Shown: piece by piece, positions 24,400 to 35,220 of the stretch
Layout: the number at the start of each line of letters is the position of its first letter
How positions within the stretch are numbered: position 1 is the first letter of the stretch
Source: Cycas panzhihuaensis
Lineage: Eukaryota; Cycadophyta
Direction: 5' to 3'
Assembly: GCA_023213395.1 (NCBI GenBank)
Contig: CM041465.1
Coordinates: 160,029,741 to 160,093,740 of the forward strand
Length of the DNA: 64,000 bases
Notes under the pieces: generated by a model
Told to the model about the DNA's origin: nothing
Seen by the model: the letters and a program-made list of their open reading frames with translations, nothing else
The model's database searches: none
Translations under genes and position numbers: made by a program

Positions 24400-25640
24400 G
24401 CAAGGTTGATAAATACAGGGCAACTTGTTATACCTTGCCTCCTATCAGGTGGATGACTAACTCATGTAGATCTTCTAATAATTGGTAGAGGAGTATCCAC
24501 ATACTCCTATTAATCTGTTACAGATTCATCTTCATAAAGATTTTCCTGCTCTTATATTTTTAGAGATGGTTGGGTTTCAAACTTGACATATTGATGTTCA
24601 ACTTTCTGCTCTTGTTTCACTTTAACTTCTATACTGTCTAATTTTAGAAAGGGAGATTCATCAAATATAACATCTCCATTGATAGTGATTTTGTGGGCAG
24701 TAGGATCCCACAACCTGTATCCCTTCATACCATCTCTATCACCATAACCAACAAAGATACATCTCTTGGATTTTGGGTCTAACTTTGAACGTTGACTTTT
24801 ATTAGTCAAGGCATAAGCATCACAACCAAAAACTTTCAAATTTGAATAGTCACATGGATGTCCAGTCCATACCTCTTCAAGAATCTTATAATCTATTGCA
24901 AGTGATGGTGACTTATTTACCAAATAGCAAGTTGTTTGAATAGCTTCTGGCCATAATCCCTGCTCCACTCTTACATTACTTAGCATGCTTCTTGCTCTTT
25001 CTGAGAGTGTCCCATTCATGTACTCAACTATGCCATTCTATTGTGGAGTATAGCTAGTGGTCTTGTGTCTTTTGATCCCAGCTTCTCTATAATAGTTCTA
25101 AAACTCCAAGGAGTTAAACTCACCTCCATTGTTAGTTCTTAAACATTTGATTAATTTTCCAGTGCTCTTCTCAACTAGAGCCTTGAACTGCTTAAACACA
25201 CTAAAAACTTTAGATTTCCTTTTTAAAAAATAGACCTATACCTTTCTAGAGTAATCATCTATAAATATGATAAAATACAATGACCCTCTATAAGATATTA
25301 TAGGGGCTGGTCCCCACACATTTGAATGTACGTAATCCAAAACACCTTTACTAGTGTGACTCTTTACTTTAAACTTGAGTCTATACCACTTTCTAAAAAT
25401 ATAATATTTACAAAAAAACAAATATGAAAGTTGTAAGTTAGGAAGTAACTAACAGTTCATCAACATCTTAAGTCCTCTCTCACTCATGTACCCAAGTCTC
25501 TGATGCCATAACTAAGCTAGATCTTTTGCAATTTTTGATGTTGTAGTTGCATGACTGACATCTGTACTTCCCACTAAAATGTAAAGGTTTCCTTTCTTTA
25601 AGGCTTTCATAATAACCAAGGCACCCTTTGAAACCTTCAA
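24400..25640 (-). pseudogene. Copia-3 integrase
   Basis: The HHCC region reads LWHQRLGYMSERGLKML then CKYYIF, so the second Cys of the C-x2-C pair is Tyr. The core reads DYVHSNVWGPAP where the first catalytic Asp is expected in HSDVWGP (Asn here), and RTNNGGEF where SDNGGEF is expected (second catalytic Asp to Asn). The Glu block follows as NGIVEYMNGTLSERAR near 25000-25040, with a stop replacing a Gln just before it. The C-terminal region, 24552-25019 (155 codons), is the best preserved part. Loss of two catalytic Asp residues would abolish strand transfer. Confidence 0.82.
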
Positions 25641-25985
25641 GACTCCTTCATGACTTGTGTACTTATAACTACTAGAATCTAGTTCACCCAAGGAAATCAA
25701 TTCCTTTTCAGATCAAGTACATATCTAACTTTAGTTAATGTTCTCACTGCACCATTGAACATTTTAATTCTGATGCTACTAATGGCTATTGTCTTACAAT
25801 AAACTTCATTTCCCATAAGCACATCACCACCATCAAGAGGTTGGTACAATGGGAACCAACTCTTGTGTAGACACATGTGGTGTGGAGCACCCAAATCTAA
25901 TAACCAATCATGGTGATAATGGGAAACATTACAAGCAACCAAGACATCATCATTTGTACCCCGATTCGACTCCACCTGATTAGCC
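25641..25985 (-). pseudogene. Copia-3 protease
   Basis: A 92-codon open stretch (25697-25975) reads HDWLLDLGAPHHMC, where copia proteases have LLDSGASHHMC. The second residue of the D-S-G catalytic motif is therefore Leu, a one-base C-to-T change. The rest ([27 protein letters not shown]) follows the family closely and leads into the GAG-pre-integrase region. Enzymatically dead. Confidence 0.8.
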
Positions 25986-26009
25986 TCCTTGGTAGGATCT
26001 TCCTTTTTC

Positions 26010-26765
26010 TAGAACTCCTTCCTTTTATAGAAATCCTTCTTGAGGTGACCTGCCTTATTACAGTGCCAACATCTAAGCTTACTCTTCTCGCCTTTTGACT
26101 TTGACCTCGATGTGTCCTTGGAGCTTTTCCCTCTCTTAATTGTTCTGCCCCCTTGTTGTCATAGCTTCTAGTGTGGAGGTTTCAAGACTAGACTTCCTCC
26201 TCACTTCTTCCATCAATAAAACACTGACAACAAAATCATAATCTAATTCATCTGTAGTGCTCAAACTAATTGAGTTGATAATATTATCCCAGGATTCTGG
26301 TAATGAATATAACAAGGTAACATCCTTGTCCTTATCCTTAATCGTGACATTGATACTAGCCAACTGACAAATAAGACTATTAAAAATATTTAAATGGTCA
26401 ATAATTTTTGTACCTTCCTTTATTTGTAATGAGTACAATTACCTCTTCAAGTAGATTTGATTCATCATTGATTTGGTCATATACAAGCCTTCCAACTCAG
26501 GCCATAATCCTATTGCTGTCTGCTCCCCTATGATATTAAATAGAACTTCATCTGCCAAGCATAATTGTATTATGATAAGAGCCCTTTTATTTAGATTATC
26601 CCATTCATCATCATCCATCCTTGTGGATTTCTTCGATTTGCCTGTAAGAGCTCTATACAAATCTTATTGTATTAGAACGTCATACACTTTTAACTTTCAC
26701 AACTTGAAGTTGTTCTTGCCATTGAATTTCTCCACCTCAAACTTTACATTCGCAAGTTTTACCAT
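26010..26765 (-). pseudogene. Copia-3 gag
   Basis: Starts at the ATG at 26765 (MVKLANVKFEVEKFNGKNNF), 57 nt inside the PBS, the usual gag start context. Frames 26439-26660 and 26136-26438 form the capsid (UBN2-like, ending LPESWDNIINSIS). A zinc knuckle at 26030-26071 reads CWHCNKAGH with the final Cys replaced by Phe. Stops at about 26660 and 26437 and a frameshift before the knuckle break the protein. Confidence 0.8.
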
Positions 26766-26822
26766 TTGGTGTAGAAAAAGTTGGCACCAAAACTTTCACA
26801 AACTCACTGCAAAAATAAAAGT

Positions 26823-26835
26823 GGCTCTGATACCA
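26823..26835 (-). other. Copia-3 primer-binding site (tRNA-iMet)
   Basis: On the minus strand TGGTATCAGAGCC begins two bases after the 5' LTR end. It is complementary to the 3' end of plant initiator tRNA-Met, the usual copia primer. Confidence 0.93.
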
Positions 26836-26837
26836 CT

Positions 26838-27496
26838 TGTTGAGAAGACAAGGTCCCAATAACCTGAAACCACCACCAAGATCTAAACTATTTTACAACT
26901 AGTTACAAGAATCGAAACTGAAATTAAATATATAAGTTCTTAAACCAAAGATAATATAATAAAATGAATAAGAAAGCCAAGCATCACATATACATCCAAT
27001 ATAACATGGTAAAACCTTAGCAGTGTGTTAGAGAAACATTGATATAGGAAAGGTATCGATCTTTATTATCAAAGAATGGAGAAATGTACATGATCTATAG
27101 CAGAATGGTCACAGCAATAATAACCAGCCACCCAACTCTTTATAGTACATCTAATACATCAAACACAATCAACATAATAAAAAAACACCCTAAATTGGGC
27201 TATATGAGAGAGTCATACAAGGCACAAATCTTGACCATAGAATTTAGAGCATTTTGAGTGAATGACCTTGATTCTCTTTACAATTTAGTATGCTTTTCAG
27301 TGTTAGCTTTTTGGGTTGGGGGCTATCACCCTTGAACCCCATCCTTATGGGGGGCATTCCAATACCCCTCACACCCCGCTACCAAGGGGGGCTCCCACCC
27401 CCCTTGGAACCCCCCCGAGGAAGTTTAAGGGGAAAACAATACTGCCAACCTATCAAAATTTTAGGCTCCAAAACATTGTTATTATATTATCTAACA
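26838..27496 (-). repeat. Copia-3 5' LTR
   Basis: Right LTR copy, TGTTGAG...CTAACA, pairing with 22114-22773. On the minus strand a TATAAAG box lies at 27138-27144 (changed in the other LTR). Several runs of four to seven G occur on the minus strand at about 27340-27425. This LTR would have driven transcription of the element. Confidence 0.92.
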
Positions 27497-27501
27497 CAAT
27501 A

Positions 27502-28400
27502 GAGGGCAGAGAGGTCAACTATAGAACCTCTTCAAGAATTACCCATTAACATCCTTTCTAAACTTAAGGTCCTCTAATATAGTAATCTAGTTTGCCCTAT
27601 TATTAAGGCTTTTAATGACACAAAAGGACCTATCTATTTGGGACTAAACATAGAAAGTTGGTCATGTAAATATTCTAGTTTGAGGACTTAATCCCTAGGG
27701 ACTAAGGGTTATAGTTGTAAGTGTTTATCATGTGATTTTTAGGCTTTAGACTTGGATGTTAGGTTATCATGATAAGCAATAAGGAACTTTTCATCTAGTG
27801 CTTCCATGTTAAGAAGATGAGCTTTATGATGTCATTCTTCATCTACAAATTCATTGAAAAAGACCCATAAAGATGTGATCTCCACTTCAAGGGGAACTAC
27901 TACTTCTAATCCATGGAATAAGGAAAATGGGATCATGCCTATGATTATCTAAATAGATGTTCGATATGCCCAAAGGATTGGGTAGAGTCATAAGTGACAA
28001 TCCTATTGGGACTTAGTGATGGTCTTCTTTAATATATTGATCAAGGTCTTATTGAAGGCCTCAATCTAGCCACTGGCTTAGGGGTAATATAGAGATGAGG
28101 TTTTATGAGAAATCTTGAACTTATCATATAGCTCATCCATCTCCTTATTATAGAATAGGGTCCCCTTGTTAATGATTTGAATGATGGGGCCCCAAATCTA
28201 TAAATGATATGTTGAAGGACAAAGGTAGCAATCATCTTGCCTATCATAGAGGAAAAAGGAATTGCCTCAACCCATTTAATAAAATATTTTATGGTCATTA
28301 GAATAAAATTATGTTGGGCCAAGGATAGACGGTTATAACCCTAATGAGGTCAAGACCTTATTGAGAAAATGGCCATGGTGACAAAATAGAATATAACACC
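27502..28400 (-). pseudogene. Gypsy-A integrase (Tat-lineage-like)
   Basis: From about 28320 downwards the minus strand reads FILMTIKYFIKWVEAIPFSS, FVLQHIIYRFGAP, KEMDELYDKFKI, YYP*ASG*IEAFNKTL and LYPILWAYRTSI, then a C-terminal region to the Copia-3 junction at 27501. The YYPQANGQ.EAFNKTL block and the tail are characteristic of the Tat lineage of Ty3/gypsy. Two stops sit exactly at expected glutamines of that block. The catalytic Glu is retained. The C-terminus is cut by Copia-3 and should resume below 22113, where I cannot recognise it. Confidence 0.78.
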
Positions 28401-29218
28401 TTCAAAGGTTAGTGTATAACATTAGAATACTCTTGGCACTTTTGACATCATTACACATAAGCGTGGGCATCCTTGAATAAGGTTGGCTAATAGAATCCCA
28501 TGCAAAGAATCCTTTGGACCATAAATTAGCCTCTAAAGTGGCCTCTACAAATGCTATCATGGTATTTATAGAAGGCTTGATATATCTCTTTAGGGTTAAT
28601 GCATCTGAGGAGGATGTTATTAAATGACTATTTATATAATACACCCTTAATGAGGAAGTACTGCTGAGTGGAGTTGCTTATATATAACTTGATATTTTTT
28701 GCTAGCATTTACTAGGTATTTCTATTAGGTAAAGTAATTAACTATGTCACTATACCATTCATCATCAGCCAACCTATGCCTATCAATTTATTAAAGAATG
28801 AGGATTACTTTGTCTAATAAGGAGTCATAAATGGGCTCGTTTATAAAGTTAGGAAAGGGGAACCTAAGAGAGTTCTTTGGCCATCACCATTCCCTTTTTG
28901 GATTTATGATTAATAACCTTAAGGTCATATTCTTGGAGGAAGATGGCCTACTTTAAGTTCTTTTGATTAAATTAGACCTTGTCATAAAGTAACACAATAG
29001 TTCAATTAGATGATAACATGAGTGGTTTTATTGATAAGGTAGTGTCAAAGCTTCTAAATTGTAAATACTAGGGCCAAACACTCCATTTTAGCTAGTGGGT
29101 AATTCACTTCAAATGCCGTAAGGGTTCAACTTATGAAATATATGGCTCTCTCAATCTTAGAGTCATCTTCTTGGATAAGCATGTGGACTGTTCCTTCTTA
29201 GAAATTTGGACTTGTAGG
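28401..29218 (-). pseudogene. Gypsy-A RNase H and linker to integrase
   Basis: Just below the Gypsy-B junction the minus strand reads LIQEDDSKIERAIYFIS then TLTAFEVNYPLAKMECLALVF (about 29175-29070). This is the start of a Tat-type RNase H, and stops replace conserved residues. The linker to integrase continues to 28400 with only weak similarity and many stops. The RT domain that should precede it is not found on the other side of Gypsy-B, so it appears to have been deleted. Confidence 0.65.
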
Positions 29219-29529
29219 TGCAAAAATCAGTAGAAAATGAAGCCAAAATAATGCAAGTGTGCAAGTAGATCACATATAGTAAATCACCAAAATGAGTAAT
29301 GAAGTACTTTCTCTTTTAAGATATAATACTCAATAACATTATAAGTGATTTAACCCTTTAAATACATAAGTAAGGGACTTCATCCTTATGATTCTATTGG
29401 TGGCCCTAACAGCCTTACATCTTATTGGATAACTTAGTGGTCCATACACACATCTTAATAAACACCTTAATCCTTACTCGCTGGTAGCTCCTGCTCGCTA
29501 ATACTAAGGAAAGGTGGGGTTATGTCATA
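29219..29529 (-). repeat. Gypsy-B 3' LTR
   Basis: On the minus strand the sequence following the purine tract CAAAGGGAGGGACC (29530-29543) starts TATGACATAACCCC, probably a decayed TGTGACATAACCCC. It ends ...GATTTTTGCA at 29219, where the Gypsy-A frame resumes. Length is 311 bp. No second copy was found, in line with loss of the element's 5' half. Confidence 0.6.
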
Positions 29530-29545
29530 GGTCCCTCCCTTTGAG

Positions 29546-30960
29546 ACTCTGATTCCTTGTAGTGTTGGAGATGAGGATGTTACTGGATGAACTCGTTGGA
29601 TTCCCATGTAGCTTCATCTGCATCGCAGTCGACCTATTATACCAAGTGTTCAAAAATAGTACGATTTCGGAGGTGGCACTGGCGATTAGCAAGGATTTTA
29701 TCAGGAGGAATTGTGAGAGTTTGCTCTTTAGAGAGGATGGGTAAGGTTGTGTAGGGTGTAACTTTAGTGCCAAGGTATTTTTTTAGGCAGGACACATGAA
29801 AAACATTATAGATATTAGTATTTGGAGGGAGTTCAAAGGCATAAGCAACTTCACCAATTTTGTGTAGGATCTTATAAGGGCCATAGTAGCGGGGGCTTAG
29901 TTTATACCCTTGATGTGACTTAAGGGATTGTTGCTTATAAGGTTAGAGGCGAAGGTATACTAGATCTCCAATATCAAAGGATCGATCAGATCGGTGGCAG
30001 TATGTGAGTTGCTTTATTCAATTTTGAGTGGTGGCTAAATTCTATTTAAGGGCATGCAAGATTTGATCCATTTCTTGAAACTTTTATTGCACAGAAGTTG
30101 TTCAAAAGTTTGTGGGTAGGGTAAGGTGGGAAGGTGGTTGGTAGCCATAAAGATCTAAAAAATGGGACATACCAATGGCAGAATGATGGGAAGAGTTATA
30201 CCAATACTTGGCTAGGGCAAGCTATGAGGTCTACTAAGCTTGGTATTCTGAGGTAAAGCAATGTAGATAGGTTTCTAAAGTTTTGTTTAGAACCTCAGAT
30301 TGGCCATTTGTTTATAGGTGGTAGGTAGAACACGTGTTAAATGAGGTTCCAATAGCCTTAAAGAGTTCTTACCAAAAGAAGCTAGTAAACTTAGGGTCTC
30401 GGTCATAAACGATAGATGATGGGAAGCCATGGAGGTGAAATATGAATTAGACATATAAGTCAATGAGACAAGAGGATGAATATGAGGTGTGTATTGGAAG
30501 AAAGTGTGAGTACTTGGTTAATCGATTAATGACTACCCAAATGGATTCAAACTTGATAGATGGAGGTAGGCCTGTGATGAAGTCCATGGTAATATCTTGC
30601 CACTAGGCTTGAGGAATATTTAATGGTTGGAGAAGGCCAGGAAGAGGTTTGGTCTTTACTTTATTTCATTGATAGGTATCGCATTCTAATACAAAGGTGA
30701 ATATGGTGGTCTTCATATAGGGCTAGAAGAAATTTACACGAATCCATCGATAAGTCTTATCAAAGCTAGAGTGGCCATTGAGGGGGGATGAGTGGTATTC
30801 TGTTAGGATTTCAGGGATAAATGAAGAGGAGAGATGGATAAATATACGATTGTGGTAGAGGAGGTGATTGTTAAAGGTTGACCAACCTTTATGGGTAAGG
30901 ACTTTTTTTCTCTAATTAGGATAGTCTAGTTAGGCTTGATTTTCAATGCATAGTTCATCA
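29546..30960 (-). pseudogene. Gypsy-B integrase with C-terminal chromodomain
   Basis: The order on the minus strand is an HHCC region (EYHSSPLNGH, later ECDTYQ, second Cys to Tyr), then core TMDFITGLPPSIKFESIWVV with the next expected Asp as Asn (NRLTKYSHF), VYDRDPKFTSFFW with its Asp intact, and TNGQSEVLNKTLETYL with Glu intact but the preceding QTD changed to stop-T-N. The C-terminal block reads DLVYLRL, YYGPYKILHKIGEVAYAFEL and VFHVSCLKKYLG. The chromodomain is at about 29600-29665 (CDADEATWESNEFIQ). Chromodomains direct integration towards modified histone tails. Numerous stops inactivate it. Confidence 0.78.
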
Positions 30961-30971
30961 AGCCAAAGTGG

Positions 30972-32380
30972 TTAGGGATTGCTAATGGCATGGAGGCTTG
31001 GGTTAGGAACATTATCATTAGGGTAAAGATGTGAAAGAGCATCTACCACTATATTATCCTTACCTTTTTTATAAGTTATTGAGAAGTTAAAGACTTGTAA
31101 TCGCTGAACCAACTTAGCTTGTTCTTCAAACAAGACTGGCTGAGTCAATAAATTATGGAGGCTACGATGACTCATGAGAATAGTGAACTTAGAGCCTAAG
31201 AGGTATTGCTGCCATTTATTAATAGCTTGGAGAATAGCCTTCATCTCTTTATGATATGTAGAGAGATGAAGCTCATGATCTTTTAATTTTCAGCTTTTGA
31301 ATGCAATGGGATAAGAGTCTTACATTAGGACTATGCCTAAACCAAACCCTAAAGCATCGTATTCAAGTTGGAAGGGTTGGTTGAAATTAGGAGTAATGAG
31401 GACTGGAGTGGAGGTCATTATGACCTTGAGGTGAGAGAATGCAGCATCCACTTCTAGAGACCATTGGAAAGCCTCTTTGTGAAAGAGGTTAGTTAATGGG
31501 GTAGCAAGAGCAGCATAATTATGCATAAAGTGTTGATGAAAACCAATGAGCCTAAGGAATGCTCATAGTTGGGTAAGAGTGGTAGGTGTAGACCACGTTG
31601 TAATGATTGATATTTTATCAGGGTTTACACGTACCCCTTTTGATGATATGATGTGACCCAAATAATAGAGTTCTAATTGCCCAAACTTAGATAGTTTTTC
31701 ATAGAGTTAGTGGTTTTGTAATATTTGGAGAATAATTTCTAGGTGTTGGATATGGTGATCCAAGCAAGCACTATAAATAAGAATGTCATTGAAGAAAACT
31801 ATGATAAACTGTCAAAGGTAGGGACTAAAGACTTTATTCATAAGAGCTTCAAAGGTTTCCAGGGCATTACAAAGGCCAAAGGGCATTGTACGAAACTTAA
31901 AATAGCTATGATGTGTTCGAAATACTATCTTGTGGCAATCTTGTGGGGCGATTCAGATTTGGTAGTACCCAGATTAGAGGTCTAACTTAGAAAAAATGGT
32001 TACACCATGGATTTCATGCAACATGTCATCTATGCGAGGGGTGGGAAACTTATTTTTAATGGTAATCTTATTTAATTCCCTATAGTCAATGCAAAGGTGA
32101 AAGAAGCCATCCTTCTTCCTAACTAAGACAATTGGGGCTACATATGGGCTTTTACTTGGTTGGATTATGCCCATGTTGAGGACCTCATTTATGAGTTTCT
32201 CAATTTCATTCTTTTGGAAGTATGAGTTACGGTAAGGTTCAAGGCTGATAGGGTCATGGTTAGCTTGGAGGTCAATTGTATGATAGAAACCACAGTTGGG
32301 AGGGGTAGTGGCAGGCAGAGGGCCAAATACTTATTCATATTGGGTAATGACATCCTGGATGCGTGGATGAATTTATGGTG
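30972..32380 (-). pseudogene. Gypsy-B reverse transcriptase and RNase H
   Basis: The RT leader is at about 32380-32190 ([20 protein letters not shown], in a frame with one stop at an expected Gln). RT begins at 32174 ([44 protein letters not shown]). The catalytic box reads VFFNDILIY near 31780-31805, so the first Asp of the usual F-x-D-D is Asn. The thumb/connection is at 31320-31526 and RNase H at 30972-31244 (KEMKAILQAINKWQQYLLG, SYPIAFKS upstream). The result is a catalytically dead but well recognisable RT. Confidence 0.82.
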
Positions 32381-32470
32381 CAATTTGAATATTATTGAGA
32401 CAGACTATATACCCTCGGTGAGATTGAAGTTAGACAAGTCGTTGGTCAACTCCAAAATTTTCTTTGTGTG

Positions 32471-32883
32471 AGTTTTTGCCATTGGAGCTAAAGAAAGGGA
32501 TTAAAGAAGTGGGAATAAGTAGAAAGAAGGGAAATAAATGAAGTGGGATGGAGCAAGAAATAATGAGATATAAGAATAGGGAGTTATTATAGGGGAAGAA
32601 GGGGCAAATAAAGGGGGATGTAGGGTGTCTATAGCTTGTTGACCCCAAATTACATATGCAAGATATTTGGCCCACTAGAAATAGCACAAAAAACTCATCA
32701 AAATGGGGTGTATGAGTTTTAAGGTGAATTTGAAATGGTAGAGGATGGGGGATGGTGGGACCCACCAGTGACTAGGTACTAATAAATCGTGAAAATTTCT
32801 GGAATATACCAACCTAGTGCAAACTGACTAGTATGATATGCTGATCAAAATGGGGTATATACTTGTAAGGGTAAATTTTCTCA
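32471..32883. other. unassigned sequence between Gypsy-B and the SINE tail
   Basis: No domain recognised. A word like ATCAAAATGGGGTRTATGAG...AAGGTGAATTT occurs twice, near 32698 and 32846. Position suggests a remnant of either Gypsy-B or the sequence carried with the SINE. Confidence 0.35.
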
Positions 32884-33036
32884 TTGAATTAAGTAGAGTT
32901 TTTCTTTTCTTTTCTTCTCTTTTTTGTTATGTTTCTTTCTTTTCTCTTTTTTTTTTTTTTTCTTTCTTTTCTTTTTTTTTTTCTCTTTTTTTTTATGTTT
33001 TTTTCTTTTCTCTTTTTTTTTCCCTTTATTTTATTT

Positions 33037-33072
<36 letters not shown>

Positions 33073-33134
33073 GTTTCTTTCTTCTCTCTTTTTTTTTTCT
33101 TTCTTTTCTTTTTTTTTCTCTTTTTTTTTTTTTT
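32884..33134 (-). repeat. long pyrimidine tract with (TC)n, probable SINE A-tail
   Basis: About 250 bp of T runs interrupted by single C or CTC, with a (TC)n microsatellite at about 33041-33069. Read on the minus strand it is an A-rich tail with G interruptions and an (AG)n run directly following the SINE-like body at 33135. This is what an aged, slippage-expanded retroposon poly(A) tail looks like. Open frames of 90-103 codons across it are pure Phe/Leu/Ser low complexity. Confidence 0.6.
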
Positions 33135-33310
33135 CAAAATGGGAGGTGAATTGCGATCTGAACCTGGAAGATATATACCAAAGTATCCTACCAACCACTA
33201 GATGAGGTGTGCTTGGTCTTATAGGCCTACCAATAAAATATAAAAGTTTAGGGCAAGTAGCTTCGTGGTGCTAACTGCTAACCACTACACTACAAGACTT
33301 CAGCGGTTGA
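33135..33310 (-). mobile_element. tRNA-derived SINE-like retroposon
   Basis: On the minus strand, about 33292-33282 reads TAGTGTAGTGG, matching a pol III A box. About 33202-33192 carries a second A-box-like TCTAGTGGTTGG, followed 38 nt later by the B-box-like GGTTCAGATCGC (33164-33153). The segment 33208-33141 is tRNA-sized and its CATCTAGTGGTTGGTAGGAT opening resembles tRNA-Glu. The body ends in an A-rich tail. Box order, size and tail fit a plant SINE with one and a half tRNA-like heads. No target duplication could be confirmed, and the acceptor stem does not pair, so this is not a tRNA gene. Confidence 0.5.
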
Positions 33311-33544
33311 TAGTTACCTATGGTAGGGAAGGATTGGGACCTAAAGGGGTCCTCTTATATACCTGAAGGTACGTGGAGATATACTTCTATAGCTAGGTTC
33401 TATCTAAGGCTTGGCTTAGGAGTGTTACTCCATTCCTTCACGTAAAGGGCAGAGGAGCCATGATGCGCTTAGTCAGAACGATAGATCCCTATGATATTTA
33501 AAGATCCAAAAGTTTGGGGTATAAGAGCATTTATTTTTACCTAT

Positions 33545-33830
33545 CAAGCTAAGTACCTGGGATTTTTATAAGGTTGTGAGTGATAATGTTGGGATCTATG
33601 TCCTTCATGTCAATATAATCTTATATAAACATGTCATGGAACTCATGAAAGAGTCTTGTGTACTCCCTAACCCTATGGGGAAAATATTCAACCTTGATTT
33701 TGATGACCTTATTAGGGCTAAGGACAATGTCCTTAGTTTCCTTGGTATATAAGATGTTTCCTTCCTTGAAGTAAAGAGGAGCTTGGTCTATTAGTGGGTT
33801 AGGGATGCTCATTATGTTAGGGTTAGCCAA
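33545..33830 (-). pseudogene. Gypsy-A RT leader
   Basis: A 69-codon open stretch (33621-33830) ends RLFHEFHDMFI. After a frame change it continues YIDMKDIDPNIITHNLIKI (about 33610-33550). This is the Tat/Athila-type block before RT, usually EFxDMFAWSYxDMPGxDPxIxxHxL. The RT that should follow is absent: the sequence changes abruptly at about 33545 into unrelated sequence and the SINE. It shows that Gypsy-A runs on both sides of the 29.2-33.5 kb insertion. Confidence 0.7.
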
Positions 33831-35004
33831 AGGATAATCGATGACTAAGCATTTCTAGAAACCTAACTTGTGGTATCCAAATGGTAGATTGGGCAAAGAC
33901 CTTGCTAGATGTTCTAACAAGGCCTTATCATTTTTGAAATAATCTACCCCATGGATAGTCTTACTCATAAGAGGTAGAGATATATGTGATGTAGGTAGGA
34001 ATTGATAATAATCAATCAGCTAATCTATATAATAAGGTGACTCTTTAGATGAGTTTAAGTGCACCTGTATAGTTAGCCTATTCCTCATTAAAGGTGATGA
34101 GTTCCTTAGTGGCTTAGAGTCACAAATGATTGACTTATCAAATGAAAATATTGACTTAGAATTTTCATCGATATTATGAACCGATGGAACCTAGTTGGGC
34201 CCTTCAAATGAGTGGTTATAAGTTGATTAATTATTTATATATTAAACCAAGTTAATAGTTTGAGGCAAAGAGGGGGTGACTGACAAAGGGACTAATATGT
34301 TGATCTGTGATTTAAAAATATCATGCTAGATAACCCACCCTAAAATATAGCTTGAACTAGGGAGGAAGTATATTCCTTAGGCTAGGCTACTAATTAATTG
34401 ACATTAGGCTAAATAGGGTGCCTATTATGTGGGATTTATGATGAGTAGTAATCCATCTAAGCCTACAGGTAGGGAGACTCCATTCATGAGGAAAGTTGAG
34501 GAGAGTGTGGCCAGACACTCTTAGGATGAAATTGAAGAGGGCCTAAGGCATACAAATTTGGGCCAAAAGGGGGATGGGTACCCACTTGAGATGCCTCTCC
34601 CTTGGTAACATTAAGGAACATCACTTGGCATAGGGGACTACTCAAATTTCCCATCACTAGATTCTTGGTCACAAAGAACAATAAGGGAACTATAACTTCT
34701 CATGCCTATGTGTGCAAAGAATACCAAATTTGGTTGGGGAAGGGGGAGATCTCCCCCCTCATAAGGTACTTCATCCTTAAAAAAAGTAATAATGGAGGGA
34801 TTAGAAGGTTCCTCTTCTCCATCTACAGCTCTAAAGATGACCTTGCAAGCTTAATGTGATAATCAAGAGGTCAAAGGATCTCAAGCCATAACTCTAATTT
34901 GCCCCTAGTGGATATATTAGTTACCCCCAATGTGAAGAGTAGACTTCTTCCATTTGGTCCAACCATGGTTGGCCTAAAAGGAGAATATAATCGATATTAA
35001 TATC
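33831..35004 (-). other. Gypsy-A spacer between protease and RT leader
   Basis: Contains only short frames, some weakly protein-like on the minus strand (for example 34484-34681, 65 codons). No recognised domain. A long unconserved spacer here is normal for Tat-type elements. Confidence 0.4.
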
Positions 35005-35220
35005 TTAGACAATAATGTCAGTTTGGATGGCATTGTCTTCTAGGATAAGAGGTAAGGTCACCATCCTTAGAAGTATCTTATCACTTCCATCATACCCTTG
35101 TAATTTCCAAGGGATGGGCTTAAGAGCTGTAATGCCTAACTTTTTAAGCATATGAATAGGCACAATATTTATCGAAGAACTATTGTCCACACTAGTCTTC
35201 ATTAAGGTAAATTTGAGCAT
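35005..35220 (-). pseudogene. Gypsy-A aspartic protease
   Basis: A 71-codon open stretch reads SVDNSSSINIVPIHMLKKLG then later LQGYDGSDK and MVTLPLIL. This matches Tat-type retropepsins (VDNGSSxNVxPxxxLxxLG...xxxYDGS...GxxxLP). The active-site triplet D-N-G reads D-N-S, a G-to-A change that would inactivate it. Upstream gag is too decayed to outline. Confidence 0.7.

Larger units (their letters stand above)
22114..27496 (-). mobile_element. Copia-3, Tork-like Ty1/copia retrotransposon with both LTRs
   Basis: Complete 5.4-kb copia element on the minus strand with 660/659-bp LTRs, a 13-nt PBS for initiator tRNA-Met, gag with zinc knuckle, protease, integrase, RT and RNase H. A perfect 5-bp target duplication (CAATA, 22109-22113 and 27497-27501) proves a single insertion event. 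It split Gypsy-A downstream of the latter's integrase. The pol blocks resemble the Tnt1/Tork lineage (for example the [11 protein letters not shown] block before integrase). Many stops and lost catalytic residues make it inactive. LTR divergence marks it as older than most of the 36-60 kb array. Confidence 0.92.
29219..32470 (-). mobile_element. Gypsy-B, 5'-truncated chromodomain Ty3/gypsy element
   Basis: Minus-strand element retaining RT, RNase H, integrase, chromodomain, polypurine tract and 3' LTR, but lacking gag, protease and the 5' LTR. It lies inside Gypsy-A at the RT/RNase H boundary. Sequence between 32470 and 33130 shows no gag or protease, so the 5' half is gone. The domain set, with a chromodomain after integrase and the RNase H text QQYLLGSKFTILMSHRSL, fits the Tekay/Del group of chromoviruses. 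Confidence 0.78.

Noticed and set aside
26823-26835. tRNA-like word TGGTATCAGAGCC found five times
   Set aside because: It is the retrotransposon primer-binding site at each 5' LTR, not part of tRNA genes.
32838-33205. Three overlapping plus-strand frames of 90-103 codons rich in Phe, Leu and Ser
   Set aside because: They are translations of the pyrimidine tract in three frames; low complexity only.
33135-33210. Possible tRNA-Glu-like gene on the minus strand
   Set aside because: A and B boxes are present but the acceptor ends do not pair and the B box departs from GGTTCGA; an A-rich tail follows, so a SINE is more likely.
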